Positions 1 to 7,793 of a DNA stretch of 64,000 nucleotides are shown in pieces. Numbering within the stretch: the first letter of the stretch is position 1; every line of letters begins with the position of its first letter. Made by a program: the position numbers and the translations under genes. The stretch is from Desulfoluna spongiiphila (GTDB lineage Bacteria; Desulfobacterota; Desulfobacteria; Desulfobacterales; Desulfolunaceae): NCBI RefSeq assembly GCF_900101345.1, contig NZ_FMUX01000001.1, positions 372,001 to 436,000 of the forward strand, written 5' to 3'. The notes under the pieces were generated by a model that worked only from the letters and a program-made list of their open reading frames with translations, did no database searches and was not told the origin of the DNA.

Positions 1-1800
1 CACGTCCTCCGAACAAAGACCGCGACCCGTTATCACGGCACCCCCATCCGCATCGAAACCTTTACGGACATCCAGGCCCTTGAGTCTGCGGTGGACGACG
101 CCAAACGCTCCGAATCCCATTACCGCACCCTCTTTAAAAACTCCGCCACCCCAAGCGTTCTTTTCTCCATCAACGGGCACATTGCCAAACTGAACCGGGA
201 ATTCCTGCGGTATGCACGGGCAAAAAGCCCACGGGACCTTGAGGGGCGGCACTGGTCCGACTTTGTCGATGCCGAGGACAGGGCACGGCTTGAGACGTAC
301 CTGTCGGAAAAAAAAGGGGCCGGTATCTCCTTCGACGACAACGTGGAGGTGACCTTCCACGACCTTTCGGGGGGTACCCACACCGCCAAGATACACATCA
401 TGCGCCTGCCGGGAACCCAGGAGCGCATCGTCTCCATCCTGGACATCACCCGCCAGAAAAAAGCCGAAGAGATGCTCCGCCAGCAGGCATTCTACGACAG
501 CCTCACAGGCCTTGCCAACCGCCGCTTCTTTGAAAAAACCCTGACCCATGCCCTGGATGTGGCCAGGCGCAAGCAGCGCCCTGTGGCCCTGTTCCTCATC
601 GACCTCGACGGCTTTAAAAACGTCAACGATACCATGGGCCATCCCAGCGGGGACAAGCTCCTCACCCTGGTGGCGAAGCGACTGGTAAAGACCATGCGCA
701 CCAGCGACACCGTGGCCAGGCTGGGTGGAGACGAATTCATCGTCCTGTCCGAAGAGATCGAGGACACCCAGGACATCGTTGCCATTCTTCACCGCCTGGA
801 GACTGCCTTTGTGGAGCCCTTTGACCTGGGATCCACCCAGCTCCACATCACCTTGAGCATCGGGGTATCACGGTTCCCCGATGATGCCGAACGTGCCGAA
901 ACCCTCATCCGAAATGCAGACCTTGCCATGTATCGCGCCAAAAAACAGGGTGACACCTACAGCTTCTTTACCCACTGCCTGGATCGCGACGCCAGGCTTC
1001 ACTTTGAGCTGGAGCAGGACCTGCGAAAAGCCGTGGAAAAAGAGGAGTTCTCCATCTACCTCCAACCCCGGGTCGCCATGACCGATCACACACTCCTCGG
1101 CATGGAGGGGCTCATACGGTGGTGCCACCCCCAAAAAGGGATCTGCTCACCGGCAGAGTTTATTCCCTGTGCCGAGCTCAACGGCCTTATTGTACCCATG
1201 GATTTATGGATGATGGAAACCGGATGCAGGCAGGTGGCGCAGTGGAACAAGGAACGGGAAGCCGTGCACGGAAAACCTCCGCTGCGCCTCGCCCTCAATG
1301 TGTCGGCATGGCATTTCCGGGACAACAGGCTCCCCGACCGGGTGATGGATATCCTCAAGAAGACAGGCTGCGATCCAGGATGGCTGGAGCTTGAGGTAAC
1401 AGAGACCGCCATCATGAAAAACCTCTCCGGTGCCATTGCCACCCTCAACCTGCTGAGGACACGGGGCATCTCCATCGCCCTGGACGACTTCGGCACCGGG
1501 TACTCCTCCCTCAACTACCTCAGGAGCATTCCGGTGGACACCTTGAAGGTCGATCGTTCCTTTATCGCGGCCATGGTCCCGGAGGATGAAAAAAGCCGGT
1601 TTCTCCTTGCCACCATCGTCAAGATCGGCACCCACTTCAACATCCATGTGGTGGCCGAAGGGGTGGAAGAGGAGTGGCAGCGAGCATACCTGGAGTCCAT
1701 CGGGTGTCCATCGGCCCAGGGATACCTCTGGTCACAGCCGGTTCCCGTGCCTGAATTCCCCTATCTGAGGGACACCCTGCCGCCACCGGGTGCGGGGTAG
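1..1800 (+). CDS. PAS-GGDEF-EAL cyclic-di-GMP signalling protein (5' partial)
   Basis: The frame is open from base 1, so the gene begins upstream of the window; the GTG at 91 is not a convincing start. The visible part holds the end of one PAS domain, a second PAS domain (about bases 110-450), a GGDEF domain with an intact GGDEF motif near base 724 preceded by an RxxD inhibitory-site motif, and an EAL domain. In the EAL domain the signature reads EGL (near 1105), but the other key blocks are present: NVSAWHF, ETE-like metal ligands, DDFGTGYSS, KVDRSF and EGVE. From family knowledge it should make and/or hydrolyse c-di-GMP in response to a PAS input. The intact motifs suggest both domains could be active. 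Its 3' end overlaps the convergent acyl-ACP thioesterase gene by 40 bases. Confidence 0.9.
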   Translation, partial: HVLRTKTATRYHGTPIRIETFTDIQALESAVDDAKRSESHYRTLFKNSATPSVLFSINGHIAKLNREFLRYARAKSPRDLEGRHWSDFVDAEDRARLETYLSEKKGAGISFDDNVEVTFHDLSGGTHTAKIHIMRLPGTQERIVSILDITRQKKAEEMLRQQAFYDSLTGLANRRFFEKTLTHALDVARRKQRPVALFLIDLDGFKNVNDTMGHPSGDKLLTLVAKRLVKTMRTSDTVARLGGDEFIVLSEEIEDTQDIVAILHRLETAFVEPFDLGSTQLHITLSIGVSRFPDDAERAETLIRNADLAMYRAKKQGDTYSFFTHCLDRDARLHFELEQDLRKAVEKEEFSIYLQPRVAMTDHTLLGMEGLIRWCHPQKGICSPAEFIPCAELNGLIVPMDLWMMETGCRQVAQWNKEREAVHGKPPLRLALNVSAWHFRDNRLPDRVMDILKKTGCDPGWLELEVTETAIMKNLSGAIATLNLLRTRGISIALDDFGTGYSSLNYLRSIPVDTLKVDRSFIAAMVPEDEKSRFLLATIVKIGTHFNIHVVAEGVEEEWQRAYLESIGCPSAQGYLWSQPVPVPEFPYLRDTLPPPGAG

Positions 1801-2558
1801 GATCCTTCAGGGCGCCAGAGAGTCCGCGCCCTGCAGGCAAGGATATCCTTATCTTTGACCACGGCGTGTTCGAAAAGGCCGGGCTCTTCGGCAGGGGTCC
1901 CCACGGACCGCAGGGCCTCACCAAACCGGATCTCATGCTTGAACTCCAGCTCCAGGCATGCCAGGTGCCGGTTCATCAGCACCTCCGGGGGCACGGTCTC
2001 AAGGACCCACTCGGCATAGCGCACGTTGTTCACATGCCCGTTGATGTCCAGGTCCCTGAAGCCCGCCTGCCAGTGCAGCCCGCCGCCGGGCACATCCATG
2101 GCATCCAGGCGATCCGGAATCAACGCCTGGTGCTCGTCCCCCAGGTCACACACCGGAATCTTCACGGGAAAGGCAGACGTCCTCACCATTTTGCGCGTCT
2201 CGCTGTTTACCAGGGCAAAGCTGCTCACGGCCGAGGCCAGGGGGCGCCCGTCATCCCCCACGGCCTTGAAGGCGCGGTAGAACAACAGGCGACTCCGCCC
2301 CCCGTGCCAGGTGGTGATGTGCACCGACTCTCCCCGCATGGGAAGGGTCTCAAAGGCGACCCGCATACCGGCCAGAACCCAGAAAAGCCCGAACTCGCCC
2401 ACCCGGTCAAAGGCACCGTGGGCCGCGTCCGAATGACGCATGGCCCCCTCCTGGAAATACCGCAGCATGGCCGCAGGGACCATGCGCCCTGTGGGACCGC
2501 AATCCCACGAGGGGACCTGAAATGAGACCTCAAACGTCCTTATCTCACTGCCTGTCAA
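1761..2558 (-). CDS. Acyl-ACP thioesterase (FatA/FatB-like, double hotdog)
   Basis: This 265-aa protein matches the acyl-ACP thioesterase family, which releases free fatty acids from acyl carrier protein. The second hotdog repeat carries the family signature DINGHVNNVRYAEW (about residues 170-183), with the catalytic Asn and His. The N-terminal repeat begins with a typical EVSFQVPSWDCGP-type strand. The start is TTG: it overlaps the stop of the upstream patatin gene in a TTGA arrangement, which implies translational coupling. It is the last gene of a three-gene operon (hotdog thioesterase, patatin, this gene). The gene runs 40 bases into the end of the convergent c-di-GMP gene. Substrate chain length cannot be told from sequence. 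Confidence 0.85.
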   Translation of the reverse strand: MTGSEIRTFEVSFQVPSWDCGPTGRMVPAAMLRYFQEGAMRHSDAAHGAFDRVGEFGLFWVLAGMRVAFETLPMRGESVHITTWHGGRSRLLFYRAFKAVGDDGRPLASAVSSFALVNSETRKMVRTSAFPVKIPVCDLGDEHQALIPDRLDAMDVPGGGLHWQAGFRDLDINGHVNNVRYAEWVLETVPPEVLMNRHLACLELEFKHEIRFGEALRSVGTPAEEPGLFEHAVVKDKDILACRARTLWRPEGSYPAPGGGRVSLR

Positions 2559-3628
2559 GGAATCCTCCTTACCATCTCACGTATACGCCCGGAAGCCGAT
2601 GCCTCCAGAAAGCTTTCGCCCAAGACCCGCCCCATGGCAACACTCGTTTCCCAGAACGCCACACGTTCGGCGTCTTTTCCGGCGAGGCGGTCAAAATCCC
2701 GCCTGTCGGGAATCCGCCCCAGGGGAAGGGAGGCGACAAAGGAAGGAGAGGGCGCCAGGAGCACCACATCGGAAAGCAGAGCGCCCCCTGCCATGCGGCT
2801 GGGTCGGTTTCGATCAAACCAGCCTAGGGTCACCTCGCCGTAAAAATGGGGATACAACACAAGCCCATCGTCACCGTGCAGAAAATCAAAGGCGGGGTGA
2901 TAATGAAAAAGCCCGCCGTCCCGGTACACCCCCTTGGGGCCGCCGGGAATGTCCCGCACGCCCTCCATGATGTAGGGAATCGATCCGCTGGCCAGAAGCG
3001 CCTGCCGAAGATTTTCCGACGTCAGGGGAGACGTCCCCCCTGAAAACTCGCCGTTTCCGGAAAAAGGAGGCACGTCCCGGGGATCAAAGAACAGCGTGGG
3101 GCGACACTGGGCCCGAAACAACTCCCGGGAAACCCGGTTCGCCGCCCAGGCCCCGGCGATACCCGCGATCATGGCCAGGGGGTGGTCCGAAGCCAGGGGG
3201 CCCCTGCAGCGCACTGTGGACAGATGGAGCCTGCAATAGGGATGAGCCAGGATCTCCTCGGCCTTTCCCGGGCCAAGACAGGTGTCCATGATCCGGTGGG
3301 CCTCGGCGCTGACCTGCCGGGGCGTCACCTTCCCTGTGTAGTACTGATGGATATAAGCCCGGGCCAACCGGTCAAAGGCCGCCTCCGGGTCAGCCTGGGC
3401 CGCCGCCGCCGACTTCCATGCTCCGATGGAGGTCCCGAACAGGTGAAGGGGCTTTTGCCGCCCCTCAAACCATCGACCGAAAATCGCCGACTCCAACCCG
3501 TGCAGCACCAGCCACTTGGCTGCACCTGAGGCCCCCACCACCATGGAGACATCGTCCGGGGAAAGCCCCTTCTCCCGGATCCTCTCATACGCCCTGTGGC
3601 CAGCCAGAATCAATAACTCGCCTGCCAT
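2555..3628 (-). CDS. Patatin-like phospholipase family protein
   Basis: The 357-aa protein has the patatin catalytic dyad: a nucleophile elbow GTSIG (about residues 65-69) and a DGG motif holding the catalytic Asp (about residue 240). The glycine-rich VVGASGAAKW stretch near residue 31 is a candidate oxyanion loop but departs from the usual GGGxRG. Members are acyl hydrolases acting on phospholipids or other acyl esters. It has no signal peptide or obvious membrane segment, so a cytosolic or membrane-peripheral place is likely. It starts 17 bases after the hotdog gene stop and its own stop overlaps the TTG start of the acyl-ACP thioesterase gene. The operon therefore looks devoted to acyl chain release or turnover. 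Confidence 0.8.
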   Translation of the reverse strand: MAGELLILAGHRAYERIREKGLSPDDVSMVVGASGAAKWLVLHGLESAIFGRWFEGRQKPLHLFGTSIGAWKSAAAAQADPEAAFDRLARAYIHQYYTGKVTPRQVSAEAHRIMDTCLGPGKAEEILAHPYCRLHLSTVRCRGPLASDHPLAMIAGIAGAWAANRVSRELFRAQCRPTLFFDPRDVPPFSGNGEFSGGTSPLTSENLRQALLASGSIPYIMEGVRDIPGGPKGVYRDGGLFHYHPAFDFLHGDDGLVLYPHFYGEVTLGWFDRNRPSRMAGGALLSDVVLLAPSPSFVASLPLGRIPDRRDFDRLAGKDAERVAFWETSVAMGRVLGESFLEASASGRIREMVRRIP

Positions 3629-3645
3629 GTGTTCTCCTTTCGTTC

Positions 3646-4134
3646 TTAGCCCATGGCCGCTGCCATGGTCTCCAGCTCCTCTTCGGCCATGATGCCCATG
3701 GCCCCGAACTCTTCCATGGTGAACAGGACGAACTCCCCTTCCGATGAGGCGCAGACCTCCCCCTCCTCATCACGGATTTCAGCCACAACCCGGGCCTTCC
3801 GCTCGCTGAGCCGCTCCGTAATATAGCCGTTCAGGGAAAGAGGCGTGCCCACGCGTACGGGCTTTTTAAAGGCCACGTTCATCCCCTTGGTCAGGATAAA
3901 CCGCTCGGTCAGGTGGATGGCCGTCCAGCTCATCATCTCGTCCAGCATGGTGGAAAGAATCCCTCCGTGCACAAGATTGCTCCACCCCCTGAATCGGGGC
4001 CTCACCGTCAAAAAGGAACGAAGCTGCTCCCCGTTGGACTCAAAACGCATCTTCAGGCCATGGGGATTCTCCGTCCCGCAGGCAAAACAGTCCCGATCCA
4101 CCCCGGCAAGGGGTTTCCATTGTCTCTCCGTCAT
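3646..4134 (-). CDS. PaaI-type hotdog thioesterase
   Basis: This is a single-hotdog protein of 162 aa. The HGGILSTMLDEMMSW segment (about residues 55-70) is the characteristic PaaI/YbgC-like helix with the conserved HGG and catalytic acidic residue. An N-terminal CFACGTENPHGL motif is common in this subgroup. The frame is open to 4197, but the ATG at 4134 is preceded by GGGAGAG at a good distance and begins right before the conserved region, so that start was chosen. Such enzymes hydrolyse acyl-CoA thioesters in the cytosol. It is the first gene of the lipid operon, downstream of the tetR gene on the same strand and separated from it by a repeat element. Confidence 0.8.
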   Translation of the reverse strand: MTERQWKPLAGVDRDCFACGTENPHGLKMRFESNGEQLRSFLTVRPRFRGWSNLVHGGILSTMLDEMMSWTAIHLTERFILTKGMNVAFKKPVRVGTPLSLNGYITERLSERKARVVAEIRDEEGEVCASSEGEFVLFTMEEFGAMGIMAEEELETMAAAMG

Positions 4135-4226
4135 TGTCTCTCTCCCAATCCCAAATGCAGATTCATCACGTTGGTCATATTGTTCAGCCGGTGCCATGGC
4201 ACCGGCAGGGTTAACGTTTAAAAAAT

Positions 4227-4415
4227 GCCTCCGGCGGCCCTGCCGGGGGCTAAACTTTTAAAAAGTTTAATAAACAGGCTTTAAAAAGCAGATTCAGGCC
4301 TAATCATAATCAATAGCGAATATGATTTTCCCTGAGGAACGAAGGGGAAAGCGCATTCGCAACTGCTTTCGAGGTGTTTTGTCTAAGAGGTTTCGCCACC
4401 CTCGCCGCCGGAGGC
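4227..4415. repeat. Composite M1+M2 intergenic element, copy 1
   Basis: A 189-bp element bounded by 12-bp inverted ends (GCCTCCGGCGGC at 4227, GCCGCCGGAGGC ending at 4415). The left half is module M1: a small GC hairpin, then a TAAAC...AAAGTTTAATAAACAGG stretch. The right half is module M2: a long hairpin with arms GCGAAT/ATTCGC and TTTCCC/GGGAAA around the loop TGAGGAACGAA, then a short hairpin and the border. Read on the minus strand it follows the tetR stop (4491), the preferred orientation of this family. Confidence 0.85.
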
Positions 4416-4490
4416 ATTGCTTTTGTTTTTTCCTGAGCCCTCTTGCCCTGTGATTCATCAGCCTTTAACCATAGAAGGCGCATTTTTTCC

Positions 4491-5096
4491 TTACTTCGTC
4501 CCGAGAAGGAGCCTGGCCGATCGGATCATGTGCGCGCAGTGGGCATCGAAGGTCCCGGCCTTGATGTGGTACTGGCAGAAGTAGTGGGATCCCTCGGACA
4601 GGGAAATCAGGGCCTCTGTGGTGGCCTGAGGATCATCCACGCGGATGACCCCGGCATCGGACAAAAGGGCCATCTGCTTATTCAGGTACCGCCGGTAGTT
4701 GCCGTAGAGGTTCCGCACCCGCTCCATCACCTCGGCGTCCCGCTGGCTCAGGGCCAGAAATGAAAAAACCACGGAAAAACTGGCCGCCTCGTACCATTCC
4801 CTGCTCCAAATCAGGGAAAGGAGGCACTCCAGACGCTCTTCCGGGTCCCCGCCTTCGGGGAGCCGGGCAAAAAGGGCCGCATAGGTTCGCAGGACCTCGT
4901 CCACCAGGGCCATGACCATCTTCTCTTTGGAGCCGAAGTAGTGAATAATCAGGCTGGCATGGACCCCTGCCTGTTTGGCCACCTTGGCCACCGACGCATT
5001 TTCAAACCCCTCGGCCTCGATCACCTCGTAAAAGGCCTTTAAAATAGCCGGTTTTCGCTCGTCTGCGCTCTGTCTTTTTCGCCCTGCCATACCCAT
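4491..5096 (-). CDS. TetR/AcrR family transcriptional regulator
   Basis: The 201-aa protein has an N-terminal TetR helix-turn-helix (about residues 12-60, with ASVAKVAKQAGVHASLIIHYFGSKEKM) and a C-terminal all-helical ligand-binding domain. The helix-turn-helix and length resemble the BetI/FadR-type subgroup, but the ligand is unknown. It is transcribed toward the lipid operon, so fatty acid or acyl-CoA sensing is a reasonable inference. A textbook promoter and a 34-bp near-palindrome lie directly upstream, which points to autoregulation. An alternative start at residue 3 (MAGRKRQ) is possible; the difference is two residues. Confidence 0.9.
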   Translation of the reverse strand: MGMAGRKRQSADERKPAILKAFYEVIEAEGFENASVAKVAKQAGVHASLIIHYFGSKEKMVMALVDEVLRTYAALFARLPEGGDPEERLECLLSLIWSREWYEAASFSVVFSFLALSQRDAEVMERVRNLYGNYRRYLNKQMALLSDAGVIRVDDPQATTEALISLSEGSHYFCQYHIKAGTFDAHCAHMIRSARLLLGTK

Positions 5097-5120
5097 CCTT
5101 TGCGAAACTGACTGCTCCGC

Positions 5121-5154
5121 CTGCTTATTTATTGAATGTTCATTTAATAAGCAG
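5121..5154. promoter_or_regulatory. TetR operator palindrome
   Basis: A 34-bp near-perfect inverted repeat: CTGCTTATT at the left, AATAAGCAG at the right, with TGAA/TTCA around a 2-bp centre and only two mismatched pairs. It overlaps the -10 hexamer of the tetR promoter and lies 25 bases before the start codon. This is the normal position for an autorepressor site. Confidence 0.75.
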
Positions 5155-5172
5155 ATACACGCCCCCTGTCAA
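5144..5172 (-). promoter_or_regulatory. Sigma-70 promoter of the tetR gene
   Basis: On the minus strand a perfect TTGACA (-35, 5172-5167) is followed by a 17-bp spacer and TATTAA (-10, 5149-5144). The operator palindrome covers the -10 box. Confidence 0.75.
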
Positions 5173-5240
5173 GGCCAATCCGCAGCGCCCCCGGGGACTT
5201 GCCCTTCAAGCTCCGGCCCTGGTTCCCCGGCTCATTCGGC

Positions 5241-5591
5241 TCAGCTGAAATGCACCGCCACCCAGATGGTCTCCCGGTCCTCGGGTGTCCAGGTGACCCG
5301 GTGGCGGGCGCGGGCCGGAATCAGCAGATGATCCCCTGCCCGAAGGTGGATTTCCTCTTCCCCCTCAAACCGAAGGCGCGCCTCCCCCTGCACCACCAGA
5401 ACCCACTCGTGGGTTTCCTGATCGTACCAGAACCCCTCGGGGGAGGCCTGGCCCTTTGAAACAATCCGCTCTATGGTCACCCCGTTACCCGTGGCAAGGA
5501 TCGTCATGAGCTCCTCGGGAAGCTCTTCCGGTATGCCCTCAAACAGATTCCTTCGCGCCGCAGCGCCGCCTTCTTTTCGTTGCCGGTCCAT
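5241..5591 (-). CDS. Small cupin-domain protein
   Basis: A 116-aa single-domain cupin. The first cupin motif region reads HEWVLVVQGEARLRFEGEE (about residues 61-79) and the second H-R-V-T-W segment lies near residue 97, preceded by GDHLLIPARARH. Such proteins are small beta barrels; many bind a metal through His/Glu residues, and here H61 (with the following E) and H97 are candidates. No specific reaction can be assigned. The start is supported by GGAG six bases before the ATG. It is transcribed on the same strand as tetR but about 145 bases upstream of it, so it probably has its own promoter. Confidence 0.75.
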   Translation of the reverse strand: MDRQRKEGGAAARRNLFEGIPEELPEELMTILATGNGVTIERIVSKGQASPEGFWYDQETHEWVLVVQGEARLRFEGEEEIHLRAGDHLLIPARARHRVTWTPEDRETIWVAVHFS

Positions 5592-5751
5592 TGTTTCTCC
5601 GTAAACTGTTTGCAGCCACTGGCAGCTGTGTTATGACCCCATCGGAATTTGAATCATACCCGGATATTTTTCATCATATGGCGGGCTCTTACAACCCCTT
5701 TTGAGATTGAATTGGCCAGTGAAACAAACCAGAGGCACCACCGGAACCGAC

Positions 5752-7257
5752 ATGCTCTTTATCTATCCCCCCGCAGCCAAAGTCAGCGAGCCACCTGCGG
5801 GCATCGCCCGGCTTGCCGGGGCCTTGAGGCACCACGGGGTCACCACAAAATCCGTGGACATGAGCCTTGAAGGCTTCATGTACCTGTTTGATAAAGAGTC
5901 GACAGCCGACGACCGCTGGAGCACCCGGGCCCTTAGCCGCAAAGCCCGCAACCTGGAGCTGCTCACCACCATGGCCGGGTACGGTCACATCGACCGGTAC
6001 CGCAACGCGGTACTGGATATCAACCGGGTACTGAAGGTGGCCTCGGAAGGGTGCGGGGCGGTTGCGTCCCTTGCCAACTACAAAAGCGAGGCCCTGTCGC
6101 CCGTCAAAAGCGAGGACCTCCTCAAGGCCGCCCGGAACCCGGAAGAAAACGCCTACTTTCCCTACTTCGAAGCACGGTTTAAGGAACTCGAACAAGAGTG
6201 CGGGGGCCTCACCACCGTGGGCATCTCCATGAACTACCTCAACCAGGCCCTCACCACCTTTGCCATCATCGGACACCTGAAAGCCGCCTACCCCCATGTC
6301 CGCATCGTCTTAGGGGGCGGCCTGGTCACCTCCTGGATGCGCATGCCCTCCTGGAACAACCCCTTTGCGGACCTGGTGGACGACATGATCGCAGGGGAGG
6401 GCGAGCACCCGCTCCTCCGGCTCTTCGGCAAGGAGCCCACCGAAAAGCACTACCTGCCCGACTACGATGATTTCAAGGAACTCCCCTACCTGGCCCCGGG
6501 CTTTGTCCTCCCCTTCTGCGCCGCAGGGGGTTGCTGGTGGCGCAAGTGCACCTTCTGCCCGGAGCGGGCGGAACAGAACCCCTACACCCCGGTGGCCACC
6601 GCCACCGCCGTTGCCCACCTCAACACCCTGGTGGAGACCCTGAACCCCGCCCTGGTCCACATCGTGGACAACTCCGTGGGACCGGCCTTCTTGAAAAAAC
6701 TCTTTGCCACGGGGTTCAACACACCCTGGTACGCCTTCGCCCGGGTCACCCCCCACCTCACCGACGAAGCCTTCTGCAGGGACCTCAAAGCCTCGGGGTG
6801 CCGCATGCTCAAACTCGGCATCGAATCCGGCGATGCCTCGGTCCTGTCGGACATGAACAAAGGGGTGCCGCCGGAGATGGTCTCCCGGGCCCTTGCCACC
6901 CTGCGCAAGGTGGGCATCACCACCTACGTCTACCTCCTCTTCGGCACCCCCACGGAAACCGAAACCGCCGCCAGAAAAACCCTGGACTTCGTGGCCGACC
7001 ACCACGAGGCCATCGGCTTTCTCAACCTCTCCGTTTTCAACCTCCCCTACTTCGCCCCCGAGGCAAAAACCCTCAACACCAGCACCTTCTACGACGGAGA
7101 CCTCTCCCTCTACAGCGAGTTCAACCACCCCCTGGGCTGGAACCGCTCCCTCATCCGCCATTTTCTCGAAAAAGAGTTCAAAAAACACCCCCACATCGCC
7201 CCCATCGTCCACCGCGACCCCCCGGTGTTCAACTCCAACCACGCTGCCTTTTTTTAA
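5752..7257 (+). CDS. B12-binding-type radical SAM protein
   Basis: The 501-aa protein begins with MLFIYPPAAKVSEPPAG, typical of the N-terminal cobalamin-binding-like domain of B12 radical SAM enzymes, and contains the VLGGGLVTSW-like segment of that fold (about residues 185-195). The radical SAM core starts near residue 258; its cysteines read C-x4-C-x2-C (GCWWRKCTFC), longer than the usual C-x3-C-x2-C. A cysteine five residues before this cluster is also present. Later motifs (GIESGD, LLFGTPTETE) fit the TIM-barrel core. The frame is open from a TTG at 5701, but the ATG at 5752 matches the family N terminus. The substrate is unknown and there is no RiPP precursor or obvious partner gene next to it. 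Confidence 0.8.
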   Translation: MLFIYPPAAKVSEPPAGIARLAGALRHHGVTTKSVDMSLEGFMYLFDKESTADDRWSTRALSRKARNLELLTTMAGYGHIDRYRNAVLDINRVLKVASEGCGAVASLANYKSEALSPVKSEDLLKAARNPEENAYFPYFEARFKELEQECGGLTTVGISMNYLNQALTTFAIIGHLKAAYPHVRIVLGGGLVTSWMRMPSWNNPFADLVDDMIAGEGEHPLLRLFGKEPTEKHYLPDYDDFKELPYLAPGFVLPFCAAGGCWWRKCTFCPERAEQNPYTPVATATAVAHLNTLVETLNPALVHIVDNSVGPAFLKKLFATGFNTPWYAFARVTPHLTDEAFCRDLKASGCRMLKLGIESGDASVLSDMNKGVPPEMVSRALATLRKVGITTYVYLLFGTPTETETAARKTLDFVADHHEAIGFLNLSVFNLPYFAPEAKTLNTSTFYDGDLSLYSEFNHPLGWNRSLIRHFLEKEFKKHPHIAPIVHRDPPVFNSNHAAFF

Positions 7258-7311
7258 AAAGCATGCCTTCTATGGTTAAAGTCGGATGAACCACAGAAAA
7301 ATCAAAAGCGA

Positions 7312-7481
7312 GCCTCCGGCGGCAAGGTGTGCCACCTTGAAAGCAGGTTGCGAATGCGTTTTCCCCTTCGTTCCTCAGGGAAAATCACATTCGCCATTGG
7401 TTCAGATTAAACTGAGCCTGTATTTAAATCCTGTATATCAAACTTTTCAAATGTTTGGCCCCCGGCAGGGCTGCCGGAGGC
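7312..7481. repeat. Composite M2+M1 intergenic element, copy 2
   Basis: A 170-bp element bounded by GCCTCCGGCGGC (7312) and its inverted partner with one mismatch (ending 7481). It reads, in order: border, H3 hairpin AAGGTG/CACCTT, H2 hairpin with arms GCGAATG/CATTCGC and loop TTCGTTCCTCA, then module M1 reversed (GTTTGGCCCCCGGCAGGGC). It lies 54 bases after the radical SAM stop, in the preferred orientation. Confidence 0.85.
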
Positions 7482-7677
7482 ATCTTTAACCGGACTGCCT
7501 CCCACGGCGCAGCCCTTAAGGGAATGTGAGGAGCCCCGAAGCATTCGTGAACCTGAGGTGCAGGGACTGTAACCCATACCCAATACACAAAAATTTCAAC
7601 TGACAATATTCACGTGACGAAAACGTATTCTGATACTTCGAAGCTTGTGACCCTGTACGTACAAACCGACAGACGTT

Positions 7678-7786
7678 GTGTCGGGCGAAGCCCGAGGCGG
7701 ACGCCCTTGAGCATTTTCCTGAGGGACGAAGGAAAATGCGCAAGGGCAATATGCTTTCGAGGTGGCTCCACCTCGCCGCCGGAGGC
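7678..7786. repeat. M2 element with H1 hairpin (H1-H2-H3-border)
   Basis: A complete three-hairpin copy. H1 is TCGGGC-GAA-GCCCGA (7681-7695). H2 has arms GCCCTTG...CAAGGGC plus CATTTTCC/GGAAAATG around the loop TGAGGGACGAA. H3 is CGAGGTGG/CCACCTCG, followed by the GCCGCCGGAGGC border. Read on the minus strand it starts 8 bases after the stop of the sigma-54 activator gene. Confidence 0.85.
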
Positions 7787-7793
7787 ACGCTTT

